From Microbulbifer litoralis (GTDB lineage: Bacteria; Pseudomonadota; Gammaproteobacteria; Pseudomonadales; Cellvibrionaceae), in assembly GCF_023634065.1 (NCBI RefSeq), contig NZ_JALKCV010000007.1, positions 172,339 through 236,338 on the forward strand: a stretch of 64,000 nt of DNA. Reading direction: 5' to 3'. The notes beneath the pieces were generated by a model, which was not told the origin of the DNA, did no database searches, and worked only from the letters and a program-made list of their open reading frames with translations. The position numbers were made by a program, and so were the translations under genes. Positions 1 to 8,174 of the stretch are shown one piece after another (the first letter of the stretch is position 1; each line of letters starts with the position of its first letter).

Positions 1-404
1 TGGTCGTTTTTACTATAGAATATTGCTTCTAATGATTTATAAATTGGATCGTATAGCACAGGATTTCCAATAATATTGGAGACCCTTTTTTTAAGCTCTT
101 TCTTCTTTTTGTCTAGGTCTGATTTATGTTTTTTCAGGCTGCCACTCAAATTGCTATCATCCATGACAGCTGGCAATCTTGGATCAATATTTAAATTCTT
201 ATCAGATATATTGTCGATGATGGCTCTATGTCTGTTTTTGAGAAACTCCATTTCTACTTGATAAGTACAGATAACATTCTCTTTGACTCCCTCCAACTTC
301 CTAAGCAATGCCAAAGAGGTCTCATTTTGAGACCTGTAGAAATCCAGGAAGATATTGGTATCAATGAACGTATAGACTTTTGTTGGTTTTTTTTTGGCCG
401 CCAA
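1..404 (-). CDS. PIN-like domain protein (partial, runs off left edge)
   Basis: 134 residues are visible; the 3' end lies outside the window. The start is a TTG at 404-402, chosen because GGAGA sits about 7 nt upstream and the product then opens with a Lys-rich stretch followed by a beta strand ending in FIDTNIFLDFYRS. The DTN acidic motif near residue 14 and a later Glu in the segment VEMEFLKNR match the first acidic positions of PIN-type nucleases, most like the PIN_8/DUF4935 group. After residue 60 the visible part is Lys-rich and probably helical. The gene is AT-rich compared with qmcA next to it and directly follows an attC-like site, so it looks like a gene cassette. Target RNA and role (toxin, defence or processing) cannot be told. 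Confidence 0.6.
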   Translation of the reverse strand, partial: MAAKKKPTKVYTFIDTNIFLDFYRSQNETSLALLRKLEGVKENVICTYQVEMEFLKNRHRAIIDNISDKNLNIDPRLPAVMDDSNLSGSLKKHKSDLDKKKKELKKRVSNIIGNPVLYDPIYKSLEAIFYSKND

Positions 405-425
405 CTTCTATCTCCTTCAAAAGTT

Positions 426-494
426 CATAATGCCGCAAACTGGGGCGGCCGGAACGTATTTAGCGCGGAGCGCGTTGAGGCAAAGGGGTTAAAT
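426..494 (-). repeat. Degenerate attC-like recombination site (left edge)
   Basis: Read on the minus strand this begins with ATTTAAC, has the central block AACGCGCTCCGCGCTAAA, almost identical to the centre of the attC at 59204, and ends GCGGCATTATG where the other sites have GCGTTATG or AACGTTAG. The first base of the expected GTT core is A, so the site may be inactive. It precedes the PIN-like gene in the same orientation, as a cassette attC would precede the next cassette. Confidence 0.55.
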
Positions 495-620
495 TTTGAA
501 AGAACAGCATGTTTGTCCTGCTATTTATAACAAGCTGATGGCAAAGCTAATCCTCGCCTTAGAAATTTTAACCAGAATACCGGTTAACCCAGGCCGATGC
601 GGACTCGGGTTCTATCGTAG

Positions 621-1466
621 CTATCTGTGCAATAACCCCTTCACCGCCTGCGGCAAATCCGCCGGCAAGATCACGTTCTTCGCATTATCAGACTGCGAAA
701 GCTCCGAAAGCGCCGTGATATAGCGCTCACCCAGCAGATACATCACCGGCATCTCCTGCTCGCCAATAGCGGCCGAAACTCGCTCGATAGCCTCACGACT
801 GGCATCGGCCAGCACCACCTGCGCCTTGGCGTCGCGCTTGGAGGCTTCCAGTCGTCCGTCCGCTTCCAGAATTGCCGCCTGCTTTTCCCCTTCCGCCCGG
901 GTCACGGTCGCGCGGCGCTGGCGTTCGGCTGCGGCCTGTTCTTCCATTGCCTTCTGCATTGTCTGGGACGGGTTGATATCCTGGATTTCGACGGTTTTCA
1001 GGTTGATCCCCCAGTCGGCGATATCGTCGGAGATGCCCTCTTTCAGTTTTGCCTTGATCAGGTCGCGGGAGGACAGCGCCGAGTCCAGTGACATTTCGCC
1101 GACGATGGAACGCAGGGCAGTCTGGATCAGGTTCTGGATGGCTATCTCGTAGCTTTCGACACCGTAGACGGCCTTCTCCGGCGAGACGATATTGATATAG
1201 GCCACGGCGTTGGCAATGATGGCGGCGTTGTCGTGGGTGATGACTTCCTGGGAGGGAATGTCCAGCACGATGTCCTTGGTGGTTACTTTGTAGGGGACCT
1301 GGTCGACGTAGGGGATGATGATGTTCATGCCCGGTGTCAGTGTCTTGTGGTATTTGCCCAGGCGCTGGACGATATGTTTGGAGCCCTGCGGGACTATGCG
1401 TACGCCCATGGCGATGGTGACGACGATGAGTACCACCAGGGCGAGAATGACTGATAAACCTTCCAC
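621..1466 (-). CDS. qmcA: SPFH/paraslipin membrane protein QmcA
   Basis: 281 residues. One N-terminal membrane segment (about 5-25) is followed by an SPFH (stomatin/prohibitin) domain to about residue 200 and an Ala/Glu/Arg-rich coiled coil (about 170-235), the usual layout of QmcA/paraslipin proteins that assemble into large oligomers on the inner membrane and associate with membrane proteases. The start is GTG at 1466, supported by AAAGGAAAC about 5 nt upstream. The NfeD partner lies directly upstream on the same strand, the normal pairing for this family. The cyan edge of conserved chromosome ends here: beyond its stop the DNA becomes AT-rich and cassette-like. Confidence 0.9.
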   Translation of the reverse strand: MEGLSVILALVVLIVVTIAMGVRIVPQGSKHIVQRLGKYHKTLTPGMNIIIPYVDQVPYKVTTKDIVLDIPSQEVITHDNAAIIANAVAYINIVSPEKAVYGVESYEIAIQNLIQTALRSIVGEMSLDSALSSRDLIKAKLKEGISDDIADWGINLKTVEIQDINPSQTMQKAMEEQAAAERQRRATVTRAEGEKQAAILEADGRLEASKRDAKAQVVLADASREAIERVSAAIGEQEMPVMYLLGERYITALSELSQSDNAKNVILPADLPQAVKGLLHR

Positions 1467-1577
1467 TACTGTTTCCTTTTTGCGGGTCTGATGCTCGTTA
1501 AAGTTCTTTTAGGTTTTTGGGTAAGTGCGGTTAGTCACACTGCGGTGTTGGTCGGAATCCGGGGCTTTGGGGGCTTG

Positions 1578-1606
1578 CTGGATTCCGGCGTTTGCCGGAA
1601 TGACGA
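1578..1606 (+). repeat. Short GC-rich palindromic repeat (GATTCCGG...CCGGAATGACG)
   Basis: In the qmcA-nfeD gap the bases GATTCCGGCGTTTGCCGGAA form a stem-loop followed by TGACGA. The right end resembles the right end of the larger element at 51096-51175, so both probably belong to one dispersed intergenic repeat family. Confidence 0.45.
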
Positions 1607-1628
1607 TTGTTTGTTGGCTCCTTGCTTG

Positions 1629-2099
1629 CTAGAGGCGGGTGACTATCAGGGTGTTGCCGGAGATGTCGGTTACCCGGACCCGGTCGCCGATGGCGACTTC
1701 CTCGTTGCAGATAAACTGCCACTCCTCCTCGCCGAGAATCGGCGCCGGGAATTTGAGGCGGCCGCGGTTGCGGCCGGCGTTGGATTCCAGTGCCAGGCCC
1801 ACCTGTCCGGCCAGTGCCTCGGCGGCCATACCGGAGGTGGTGCGGTCTTTCCATTGCGGGCGGATCAGTTTGTACCAGGCGATCACCAGGCCAATGGAGA
1901 TGCCGGCCCACAGCAGCAGTTGCAGTGCAATCGGCATGTCGATGAGGATCAGCAACGCCCCCATCAACAGCGCGGCGATACCGAACCAGAAGAGTACGAA
2001 TCCGGAAACGAAGATTTCTGCGGTTACCAGCAGCAGGCCGAGGACCAGCCAGTGCCAGTAGGCGATATGTGTGTTCAGCCATTCCAACATCCTGGCCAT
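1629..2099 (-). CDS. NfeD-like membrane protein
   Basis: 156 residues from ATG 2099, which has GGGAGA 5 nt upstream; a longer reading from 2120 lacks such a site. Three hydrophobic segments (about 16-36, 40-60 and 62-82) precede a soluble C-terminal half of about 70 residues that should form the NfeD OB fold (short NfeD1b type without the ClpP-like protease domain). It is encoded just upstream of qmcA, and NfeD proteins act with their SPFH partner in membrane quality control. Sequence and pairing agree; the specific physiological role in this organism is inferred. Confidence 0.85.
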   Translation of the reverse strand: MARMLEWLNTHIAYWHWLVLGLLLVTAEIFVSGFVLFWFGIAALLMGALLILIDMPIALQLLLWAGISIGLVIAWYKLIRPQWKDRTTSGMAAEALAGQVGLALESNAGRNRGRLKFPAPILGEEEWQFICNEEVAIGDRVRVTDISGNTLIVTRL

Positions 2100-2202
2100 T
2101 TCTCCCTTTCTGGGCGCCAATTGGCGCCGATAATGTTGAAGCTATCACATTTTTTGGTGAATTTGAGGGGGCAATGCTGGATCGGGTGGATGGCAGTGGG
2201 GA

Positions 2203-3018
2203 TCAGTCGCCGAAAGCGAACGCCCTGTCCGCAAACAGTTTGCGGCTGCGCTTTTCCATCTTTCGCTGCAATTCGTCGAGCCGTGTCTCGATAGCGTCGA
2301 GCAGCGGGATCAGCTCGCCCCCAAACGACTGCCCTTCCAGCACCAGGTGCCGGCGCAGTAACTGCAGGTCGCGCCAGTCCCCGAGCGCGCTGGCCAGCTT
2401 TTTCAGCGGTTTGCGCCGGCCGCCCACGGCCTTTGAGTCTTTATCCTCCAGCAGCCGCGTGTGGTACCACTGGTCCTTTACCCGCTTGCGGTACTCGTGA
2501 AAGTGCTCCGTCGTCTGTTCGTCGAACGCCTTCTTCATGGCTTTGCGGGCCCGCCTGTAGCTGCGCCGGTAGCCTTTGCGGGCGCTGCGCCAGTGCAGGT
2601 CGTCCAGCGGCCAGTGGTCGATGCGAGCGGCGCCCTGGTGCAGCAGTTCGGCGGCGGCCCGCAGGGCCGGTTCTTCGGTGCGCTGGACACGGGACTCCAG
2701 GAAGCTGTGGATCTGCGGGAAGGGATTCTCCGGCGCCAGCTTCTGCAGAGCGTCGCGCAGGGAGACGGCATCGCGGCTGGCGGACAGGGTATTGGCGAGG
2801 GTGCGGTAGTGGGCGTTCTCGTAGCGGTAGAGGTCGCCGGTGTCGGCGCGCACCAGGCGCAACAGGGCGCGCAGTTTTTTGCAGTGCTTGCGGGTTGCGT
2901 GTACGGCCTCTTCTTCCGGCAGCGCGGCCAGGTCTTCGGCGGCATCTGCCAGCTGTTGCCGGGCCGCATCGCGCAGGGCGCGCCCGATCGGTGTGTCGCC
3001 GTGCAGCCGGTAGGCCAT
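2203..3018 (-). CDS. CHAD domain protein
   Basis: 271 residues, almost entirely alpha-helical and rich in Arg, His and Glu. The segment VHATRKHCKKLRALLRL near residue 40 is the typical start of a CHAD domain, and a second helical repeat with HEYRKRVKDQWYHTRLLE follows near residue 175. CHAD domains bind polyphosphate through their conserved basic face. No CYTH triphosphatase domain is fused and none lies next to the gene. It stands alone between the nfeD/qmcA pair and ubiE on the opposite strand. Cellular role is not shown by the sequence. Confidence 0.85.
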   Translation of the reverse strand: MAYRLHGDTPIGRALRDAARQQLADAAEDLAALPEEEAVHATRKHCKKLRALLRLVRADTGDLYRYENAHYRTLANTLSASRDAVSLRDALQKLAPENPFPQIHSFLESRVQRTEEPALRAAAELLHQGAARIDHWPLDDLHWRSARKGYRRSYRRARKAMKKAFDEQTTEHFHEYRKRVKDQWYHTRLLEDKDSKAVGGRRKPLKKLASALGDWRDLQLLRRHLVLEGQSFGGELIPLLDAIETRLDELQRKMEKRSRKLFADRAFAFGD

Positions 3019-3144
3019 GGTGTCTCTGCCTCCGTTGTGCCTGGTTGTGCCGGTATGCCTTCCTGAAGTTTAGTGAGCGGCCGGTGCCGCGGCTTGCCGG
3101 GCAATGTACAATGTGGCCCCAGATTTTGGTTCAGCAGGCACACC

Positions 3145-3894
3145 ATGAAGGATCGCAAGACCACCCACTTCGGCTATCAAGAGGTTCCGGTGGATGAGAA
3201 GGCCGGCCGCGTGGCGGATGTCTTCCACTCGGTGGCGGCGCGCTACGATGTGATGAACGACCTGATGTCCGGTGGCATCCACCGCCTGTGGAAGCGCTTC
3301 ACGATCGAGTTGTCCGGCGCCCGCCCGGGGCAGGCGATTCTGGATATCGCCGGCGGCACCGGCGATCTGACGGCGCGCTTCTCGCGCATCGTGGGGCCGG
3401 AGGGCCAGGTGGTGCTGGCGGATATCAACGAGTCGATGCTGAAAGTGGGCCGCGACCGGCTGCTGGATCGCGGTGTCGCCGGCAATGTGGTGCCGGTGCA
3501 GGCGGATGCCCAGTACCTGCCCTTCCCGGACAATACCTTCGATTGCATCACCATCGCCTTCGGCCTGCGCAATGTCACCGACAAGGACCTGGCGCTGCGC
3601 TCGATGCTGCGTGTGCTGAAGCCCGGCGGCCGCCTGTTGGTGCTGGAGTTCTCCAAGCCGGAGTCGAAGCTGCTGGAGAAGGTGTACGACCAGTACTCGT
3701 TCCGCCTGCTGCCGTTTATGGGCAAGCTGGTGGCGGACGACGCCGACAGCTACCGCTACCTGGCGGAGAGCATCCGCATGCACCCGGACCAGGAGACGCT
3801 GAAACAGATGATGAGCGATGCCGGTTTTGTGGATTGCGAGTTCCACAATATGACCGGCGGTATCGTCGCTTTGCACAAGGGTATCAAGCCCTGA
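3145..3894 (+). CDS. ubiE: Ubiquinone/menaquinone C-methyltransferase UbiE
   Basis: 249 residues, the usual length. It opens with [17 protein letters not shown] and contains the class I SAM-binding motif [13 protein letters not shown] near residue 70 and the family signature [20 protein letters not shown] near 150. It methylates the quinol ring (DDMQH2 step) in ubiquinone synthesis and the demethylmenaquinol step where menaquinone exists. Start ATG 3145 fits the family N-terminus; upstream in-frame codons are not conserved-looking. It leads a ubiE-ubiJ-ubiB group, although a large inverted repeat separates it from ubiJ. Confidence 0.96.
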   Translation: MKDRKTTHFGYQEVPVDEKAGRVADVFHSVAARYDVMNDLMSGGIHRLWKRFTIELSGARPGQAILDIAGGTGDLTARFSRIVGPEGQVVLADINESMLKVGRDRLLDRGVAGNVVPVQADAQYLPFPDNTFDCITIAFGLRNVTDKDLALRSMLRVLKPGGRLLVLEFSKPESKLLEKVYDQYSFRLLPFMGKLVADDADSYRYLAESIRMHPDQETLKQMMSDAGFVDCEFHNMTGGIVALHKGIKP

Positions 3895-3926
3895 CGTGTC
3901 AGTGAGGTTGAGGCTTCGTTCGGGGA

Positions 3927-4034
3927 GCCGGGGCGCGGTGCGCCTTTCCGGGACACGCCGTAAATCCGTCCCTGGAGGCTTGTCTGCGAGGTCCCTCTCG
4001 CAGACAGTCCCGGAAAGACGCACCGCGCCCCGGC
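3927..4034. repeat. Nested inverted repeat between ubiE and ubiJ
   Basis: Two 28-nt arms (3927-3954 and 4007-4034) are inverted copies with one mismatch; each arm begins or ends with GCCGGGGCGCGGTGCG. Inside lies a second perfect hairpin, TGTCTGCGAG (3981-3990) with its complement at 3997-4006. It would fold into a branched structure in RNA or a cruciform in DNA. There is no T-run, so it is not a standard terminator; it may be a small dispersed element. Confidence 0.8.
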
Positions 4035-4088
4035 TAGTGCCACCGGCGAATGCGTAGACCTCTGGATAGATGAGTTAAGGACACAATC

Positions 4089-4715
4089 TTGGACCCAACC
4101 TTTCGCGCCGGCTTCGACGCCGCGCTGGAAACCGCCATCAACACCGCCCTGCAATACGACCCGGGCACCCGCGCGCGGCTGCAGAAGCTGGACGGCAAGG
4201 CCCTGGGTCTGGACCTGACGGCGCCCAGCCTGCAGTTCTGCCTCTGCATCGAGGGGGACCAGGTGCGGGTGCGCCACCATTGGGAGGGCGAGGTCACCAC
4301 CCGCCTGCGCGGTTCCGCCATCGCCTTCCTGCGCCTGATCCGCGACACCGACGCCACGCCGGCCAAGCTGGGCGTGAGCATCTCCGGGTCCAGCGCGCTG
4401 CTGGCGGAGCTGCAGTCGATCCTGCGCGATCTGGAGATCGACTGGGAGGAGCCGCTGGCGAAGATCGTCGGCGATGTGCCGGCCCACGCGGTGGGCGAGA
4501 CGCTGCGCTCGGCGGCGCGCTGGTTGCGCGGCAACCTGGAGCGGGCGCCGTCCGCGGCCGCGGAGGCGGTCAGTGAGGAGTGGCAGCTGACGCCGCCTGT
4601 GGCGCAGTTCGAAGCCTTTACCGACGACCTGCAGGATCTGGCCCTGGCCACCGATCGCCTGGAGGCGCGGGTACGGATTCTGCACGAGCGCTTCTCGCAC
4701 ATGGGGGGCGAATAA
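4089..4715 (+). CDS. ubiJ: Ubiquinone biosynthesis accessory factor UbiJ (SCP2 domain)
   Basis: 208 residues from a TTG start with AAGGA 6-10 nt upstream. The N-terminal part (about 20-110) reads as an SCP2 sterol/lipid carrier fold and the C-terminus (about 165-205) as a helical coiled segment, the UbiJ layout. UbiJ with UbiK holds the ubiquinone-biosynthesis (Ubi) metabolon together and binds its hydrophobic intermediates. Its position between ubiE and ubiB is the standard gammaproteobacterial order and supports the call as much as the sequence, which is poorly conserved in this family. Confidence 0.88.
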   Translation: MDPTFRAGFDAALETAINTALQYDPGTRARLQKLDGKALGLDLTAPSLQFCLCIEGDQVRVRHHWEGEVTTRLRGSAIAFLRLIRDTDATPAKLGVSISGSSALLAELQSILRDLEIDWEEPLAKIVGDVPAHAVGETLRSAARWLRGNLERAPSAAAEAVSEEWQLTPPVAQFEAFTDDLQDLALATDRLEARVRILHERFSHMGGE

Positions 4716-4717
4716 CC

Positions 4718-6328
4718 TTGCCCGTCGCACGCAGTTTTACCATCGCGCGGGTCTTCCTGCGCTACCGCCTGGACAGCCTGGTACCCGCCGAGCGGCGCCC
4801 GCTGTGGCTGCGCGGTTTGCTGTTGCCTCTCAAAATCCTGCCGCAGCCGAAGATGGGCCGCGGCGAGCGGCTGCGCCGCGCGCTGGAGAAGCTGGGGCCG
4901 ATTTTCGTCAAGTTCGGCCAGCTGCTGTCCACGCGCCCGGACCTGCTGCCGCCGGATATGGTCCGGGAGCTGGACCGCCTGCAGGACAATGTGCCGCCCT
5001 TCCCCAGCGACGACTGTATCGCCCTGGTCGAGCGCGCGCTCGGCGCGCCAGTGGACGAGCTGTTCGCCGAATTCTCGCGCGAGCCGCTGGCGTCGGCGTC
5101 GGTGGCGCAGGTGCATACCGCGCGCCTGCACGGCGGCGAGTCGGTGGTGGTGAAGGTGCTGCGCCCGGGCATCGACAAAGTCATCGAGCAGGACTTGCGC
5201 CTGCTGCAGGTGCTGGCCCGCTGGGTGGCGCGCTTCGTGCCGGACGGCCGGCGTTTGCGCCCGGTGGAGGTGGTGGACGACTACCGCCACACCATCGAGG
5301 GCGAGCTGGACCTGGTGCGTGAGGGCGCCAACGCCACCCAATTGAAACGCAATTTCGCCAACTCGCCGCTGCTGTATATCCCCGAGGTCTACTGGGACTT
5401 CACCCGCGAGAACGTGCTGGTGCTGGAGCGTATCGACGGTATTCCGGTGACGGATATCGCCCAGCTGAAGGCCCAGGGCACGGATATGAAGCGGCTGGCC
5501 GAGCGCGGGGTGGAGATCTTCTTCAAGCAGGTATTCCAGCACAACTTCTTCCACGCGGACATGCACCCGGGCAATATCTTCGTGTCGCGCAAGCATCCGC
5601 AGCGGCCGCAGTATATTGCCGTGGACACTGCCATCGTCGGCAGCCTGTCGCGGGAGGACCAGTACTACCTGGCGCGCAACCTGCTGGCCATGTTCCGCCG
5701 CGACTACCGCATGGTGGCGGAGCTGCATGTGCAGAGCGGCTGGGTGCGGCGGGACACACCGGTGAACACCTTCGAGGCCGCCATCCGCGCCGTCTGCGAA
5801 CCGATCTTCGAAAAGCCGCTGGGGGAGATCTCCTTCGCGCGGGTGCTGATCAGCCTGTTCCAGACGGCGCGCCGGTTCGATATGGCGGTGCAGCCGCAGC
5901 TGGTGCTGCTGCAGAAAACCCTGTTGAATATCGAGGGGCTGGGCCGGCAGCTTTATCCACAGCTGGATCTGTGGAAGACTGCCCATCCATTCTTGGAAGG
6001 CTGGATGCGCGACCGCATCCACCCGAAGACCATCTGGGCCGAGATTCAGCGCTACGGGCCCGAATGGCTGGAGAAGTTCCCGCACCTGCCGCAGCTGGTC
6101 TACTCCTCGCTGGAGCAGTCGCGGGAGCTGGGTCCGCAGCTGGAGAATATCGGCGACCAGTTGGCCGGCAGCCACCGCCGCGGCCGCAGCCAGTACCTGC
6201 GCCGCGCCGCCGGCGTCATCCTGGCCGCCGGTACCGCCGCAGTCGCCGCCCCCGGCTGGCTGGCGCAGTTGCCGCCCGCCGGCTGGGCCATGGGCATCGC
6301 CGCCCTGGCCCTGCTGCTCTGGCCATAG
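4718..6328 (+). CDS. ubiB: Atypical kinase-like ubiquinone biosynthesis protein UbiB
   Basis: 536 residues. A TTG start at 4718, two bases after the ubiJ stop, gives the family N-terminus [15 protein letters not shown]. Motifs of the ABC1/ADCK/UbiB kinase-like family are present: [16 protein letters not shown] (KxGQ motif, about residue 62), [15 protein letters not shown] (about 280) and [10 protein letters not shown] where classical kinases have DFG. Two hydrophobic C-terminal helices (about 495-535) anchor it to the inner membrane. It is needed for ubiquinone synthesis, probably through ATPase-driven extraction of lipid intermediates. Tightly packed with ubiJ. Confidence 0.95.
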   Translation: MPVARSFTIARVFLRYRLDSLVPAERRPLWLRGLLLPLKILPQPKMGRGERLRRALEKLGPIFVKFGQLLSTRPDLLPPDMVRELDRLQDNVPPFPSDDCIALVERALGAPVDELFAEFSREPLASASVAQVHTARLHGGESVVVKVLRPGIDKVIEQDLRLLQVLARWVARFVPDGRRLRPVEVVDDYRHTIEGELDLVREGANATQLKRNFANSPLLYIPEVYWDFTRENVLVLERIDGIPVTDIAQLKAQGTDMKRLAERGVEIFFKQVFQHNFFHADMHPGNIFVSRKHPQRPQYIAVDTAIVGSLSREDQYYLARNLLAMFRRDYRMVAELHVQSGWVRRDTPVNTFEAAIRAVCEPIFEKPLGEISFARVLISLFQTARRFDMAVQPQLVLLQKTLLNIEGLGRQLYPQLDLWKTAHPFLEGWMRDRIHPKTIWAEIQRYGPEWLEKFPHLPQLVYSSLEQSRELGPQLENIGDQLAGSHRRGRSQYLRRAAGVILAAGTAAVAAPGWLAQLPPAGWAMGIAALALLLWP

Positions 6329-6422
6329 GGTGCGCCGTGCGCACCGCGGGGACCGCTGTGTTGGGGCTCGCGGTGCTCACCCCAACCTACAATACAGAGT
6401 CAGGAAGTCTTAAGGAGACACA

Positions 6423-6824
6423 TTGACCAAAGCAGATTCCAACACCGCCCTGCTCGACCAGGTCGCCTGGAACGACGACGGCCTGGTGCCGGCCATTGCC
6501 CAGGACGCCAGGACCGGCCGCGTGCTGATGATGGCGTGGATGAACCGCGAGTCACTGGCGCTCACCATCGGGGAAGAACGCGCCGTATACTGGTCGCGTT
6601 CCCGCGGTAAACTGTGGCGCAAGGGCGAGTCCTCCGGCCACGTGCAGCAGGTGCGCGAACTGCGCCTGGACTGCGACGGCGACACGGTACTGCTGCTGGT
6701 GGAGCAACTGGGCGGCATCGCCTGCCACACCGGCCGTACCAGCTGCTTCTACCGTGTGCTGGACGGCGGCGACTGGCGTATCAACCAGCCGGTGATCAAG
6801 GATCCGGAAGCCATCTATGAGTGA
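6423..6824 (+). CDS. hisI: Phosphoribosyl-AMP cyclohydrolase HisI
   Basis: 133 residues from TTG 6423, preceded by AAGGAGACACA, a strong ribosome binding site. Signature stretches are [26 protein letters not shown] and [11 protein letters not shown], the last holding the zinc/metal-binding cysteines. It opens the purine ring of phosphoribosyl-AMP in histidine synthesis (third step). It is a stand-alone HisI, not the HisIE fusion of enterics, and its end overlaps hisE by 8 nt, so the two should be co-translated. Confidence 0.95.
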   Translation: MTKADSNTALLDQVAWNDDGLVPAIAQDARTGRVLMMAWMNRESLALTIGEERAVYWSRSRGKLWRKGESSGHVQQVRELRLDCDGDTVLLLVEQLGGIACHTGRTSCFYRVLDGGDWRINQPVIKDPEAIYE

Positions 6825-7200
6825 TCTGCTGCAACAACTGGACGCGGTACTGGAAAGCCGCAGGCAAGCCGCTGAGGGCTCTCGTGCCGCTGAGGGCTCT
6901 GATGCCGCTGAGGGCTCTGATGCCGCTGAAGGCTCCTACGTGGCCAGCCTGCACCGCAAGGGCCTGAACAAGATTCTGGAAAAGGTCGGCGAGGAGGCCA
7001 CGGAAGTGATACTCGCCGCCAAGGATGTCGAGAACGGCGGCGACCGCCAGGCGATGATCGCCGAGACCGCCGATCTCTGGTTCCACTCCCTGGTCATGCT
7101 TTCGCACCTGGGGGCGGATTCACAGGACGTACTGGATGAGCTGGCGCGCCGCTTCGGCCTGTCCGGCCTGGAAGAGAAAGCCTCGCGAGCGCAAGATTAA
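6817..7200 (+). CDS. hisE: Phosphoribosyl-ATP pyrophosphatase HisE with repeat insert
   Basis: 127 residues, longer than the roughly 105-110 typical for HisE. The all-alpha MazG-like core is intact: [32 protein letters not shown] and [13 protein letters not shown], with the metal-binding Glu/Asp residues. It hydrolyses phosphoribosyl-ATP to phosphoribosyl-AMP, the step before HisI. Between residues about 21 and 44 there is an extra Ala-Glu-Gly-Ser-rich linker produced by four near-identical 18-bp units (about 6872-6943). The insert precedes the catalytic core and probably only lengthens the N-terminal arm. Confidence 0.93.
   Translation: MSDLLQQLDAVLESRRQAAEGSRAAEGSDAAEGSDAAEGSYVASLHRKGLNKILEKVGEEATEVILAAKDVENGGDRQAMIAETADLWFHSLVMLSHLGADSQDVLDELARRFGLSGLEEKASRAQD
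6872..6943 (+). repeat. 18-bp tandem repeat inside hisE
   Basis: About four consecutive copies of GCCGCTGAGGGCTCTGAT, with small changes, encode repeated Ala-Ala-Glu-Gly-Ser-Asp. Copy number in such arrays can change by replication slippage while keeping frame (18 nt = 6 codons). Confidence 0.9.
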
Positions 7201-7203
7201 TCT

Positions 7204-7228
7204 GTAGGAGCCTGCACGCAGGCGAAAC
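7204..7228 (+). repeat. Dispersed palindrome GTAGGAGCCTGC...GCAGGCGAAAC
   Basis: Lies in the hisE-tatA gap. GCCTGC and GCAGGC pair around a short loop. The same GTAGGAGCCTGC head and GCAGGCGAAA tail occur at 35384-35409 inside the actE reading frame, marking a dispersed repeat family. Confidence 0.7.
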
Positions 7229-7244
7229 AAATCTGGAGAAAACC

Positions 7245-7511
7245 ATGGGATTCGGTGGAATTAGTATCTGGCAGTTGCTGATTGTCCTGGTCATCGTATT
7301 GCTGCTGTTCGGCACCAAGCGCCTGAAGAACCTGGGTGGCGACCTGGGCGGTGCCATCAAGGGCTTCAAGAAAGCGATCAAGGACGAGGACAAAAACAAG
7401 GACGAAGAAGAGGAAGAGAAAAAGGAACCGGAGGGCCTGCAACACGACGAGCCGGAGAAACCGGAGCAGGATTCGGTCAAAGACAAGGACAAGCAGTCCC
7501 AGGACAAGTAA
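7245..7511 (+). CDS. tatA: Twin-arginine translocase subunit TatA
   Basis: 88 residues: a short periplasmic start [12 protein letters not shown], one membrane helix (about 6-21), the [14 protein letters not shown] hinge and amphipathic helix, then a highly charged Lys/Glu tail. TatA forms the size-variable pore that lets folded proteins cross the inner membrane. AAACC ATG spacing is ordinary. First gene of tatABC; relevant cargo in this window could include the Fe-S protein ActB, whose N-terminus carries a consecutive-Arg motif. Confidence 0.96.
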   Translation: MGFGGISIWQLLIVLVIVLLLFGTKRLKNLGGDLGGAIKGFKKAIKDEDKNKDEEEEEKKEPEGLQHDEPEKPEQDSVKDKDKQSQDK

Positions 7512-7553
7512 CGTCCCGGATCACCAAGCCCAGGACAATCAAGAGTTACGCCT

Positions 7554-8174
7554 GTGTTCGATATCGGTTTCTTTGAGCTTCTGTTGGTCGGCATCGTGGG
7601 CCTGCTGGTAGTGGGCCCCGAGCGGTTGCCCGACGCCGTACGCACCACCGCGCGCTGGTGGTCCGGTATCAAGCGCACACTGCACAATGCGCGCGAGGAA
7701 CTGGAGCGGGAAGTGGGTGCCGACGATATCCGCCGCGAGCTGCACAACGAGCGCATCATGCGCGAGCTGGAGGAGAGCCGTCGCGAGATGGAGCAGGCCT
7801 TCAGCGACCCGGATTCGCAACCGGCGAATCGCGGCCGCGGGGAAAAAGCCGCGGTGGAAGCGGAGCCACACGACGCCCGGCACCCGTCCGCCGATGCGGA
7901 CGACTACCTGCCGGAACAGGATGAAAACTCCGAGGACCTGGTGGATCCTGAGTACCCGGAACACTGGCACGACCACGGCGACCCGACACTGGAAGAGAGC
8001 CACCCCGAGTACGCCAGGCACGCAACCGCGGAGGGAGGGCCCTCGATTGGAGAGCCTTCAGCCGATAGTGAGCCCTCGGCCGATAACGAGCCCTCAGCGG
8101 ATAAAGCATCCTCAGCCGCGGAAACATCCGCGTCCGATAGAGAGCCATCGCAGGAAAACAGTAAACAGCAATGA
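7554..8174 (+). CDS. tatB: Twin-arginine translocase subunit TatB
   Basis: 206 residues from a GTG start, giving MFDIGFFELLLVGIVGLLVVGPERLPD, the TatB signature (described in two parts: membrane helix about 5-20, then the GPERLP hinge). A long amphipathic helix runs to about residue 95. The C-terminal third (about 150-206) is low complexity, with repeated Glu-Pro-Ser-Ala-Asp units encoded by imperfect 18-bp repeats, longer than in many TatB proteins. TatB with TatC forms the receptor for twin-arginine signal peptides. Confidence 0.94.
   Translation: MFDIGFFELLLVGIVGLLVVGPERLPDAVRTTARWWSGIKRTLHNAREELEREVGADDIRRELHNERIMRELEESRREMEQAFSDPDSQPANRGRGEKAAVEAEPHDARHPSADADDYLPEQDENSEDLVDPEYPEHWHDHGDPTLEESHPEYARHATAEGGPSIGEPSADSEPSADNEPSADKASSAAETSASDREPSQENSKQQ

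Noticed and set aside
228..530. 100-codon plus-strand ORF at the left edge
   Set aside because: Antisense of the PIN-like gene and attC; no coding features.
5600..5660. Possible loss of the DFG-like Gly in UbiB (DTAIVGS)
   Set aside because: Related gammaproteobacterial UbiB proteins also carry D-x-A at this place, so it is not an anomaly.
4034..6175. 713-codon open frame on the minus strand
   Set aside because: Antisense of ubiJ/ubiB in GC-rich DNA; low-complexity His/Gln/Arg composition, while the plus strand has clear UbiB motifs.
6872..8150. CRISPR-like repeats in hisE and tatB
   Set aside because: Short tandem units without spacers, in coding frame; not a CRISPR array.
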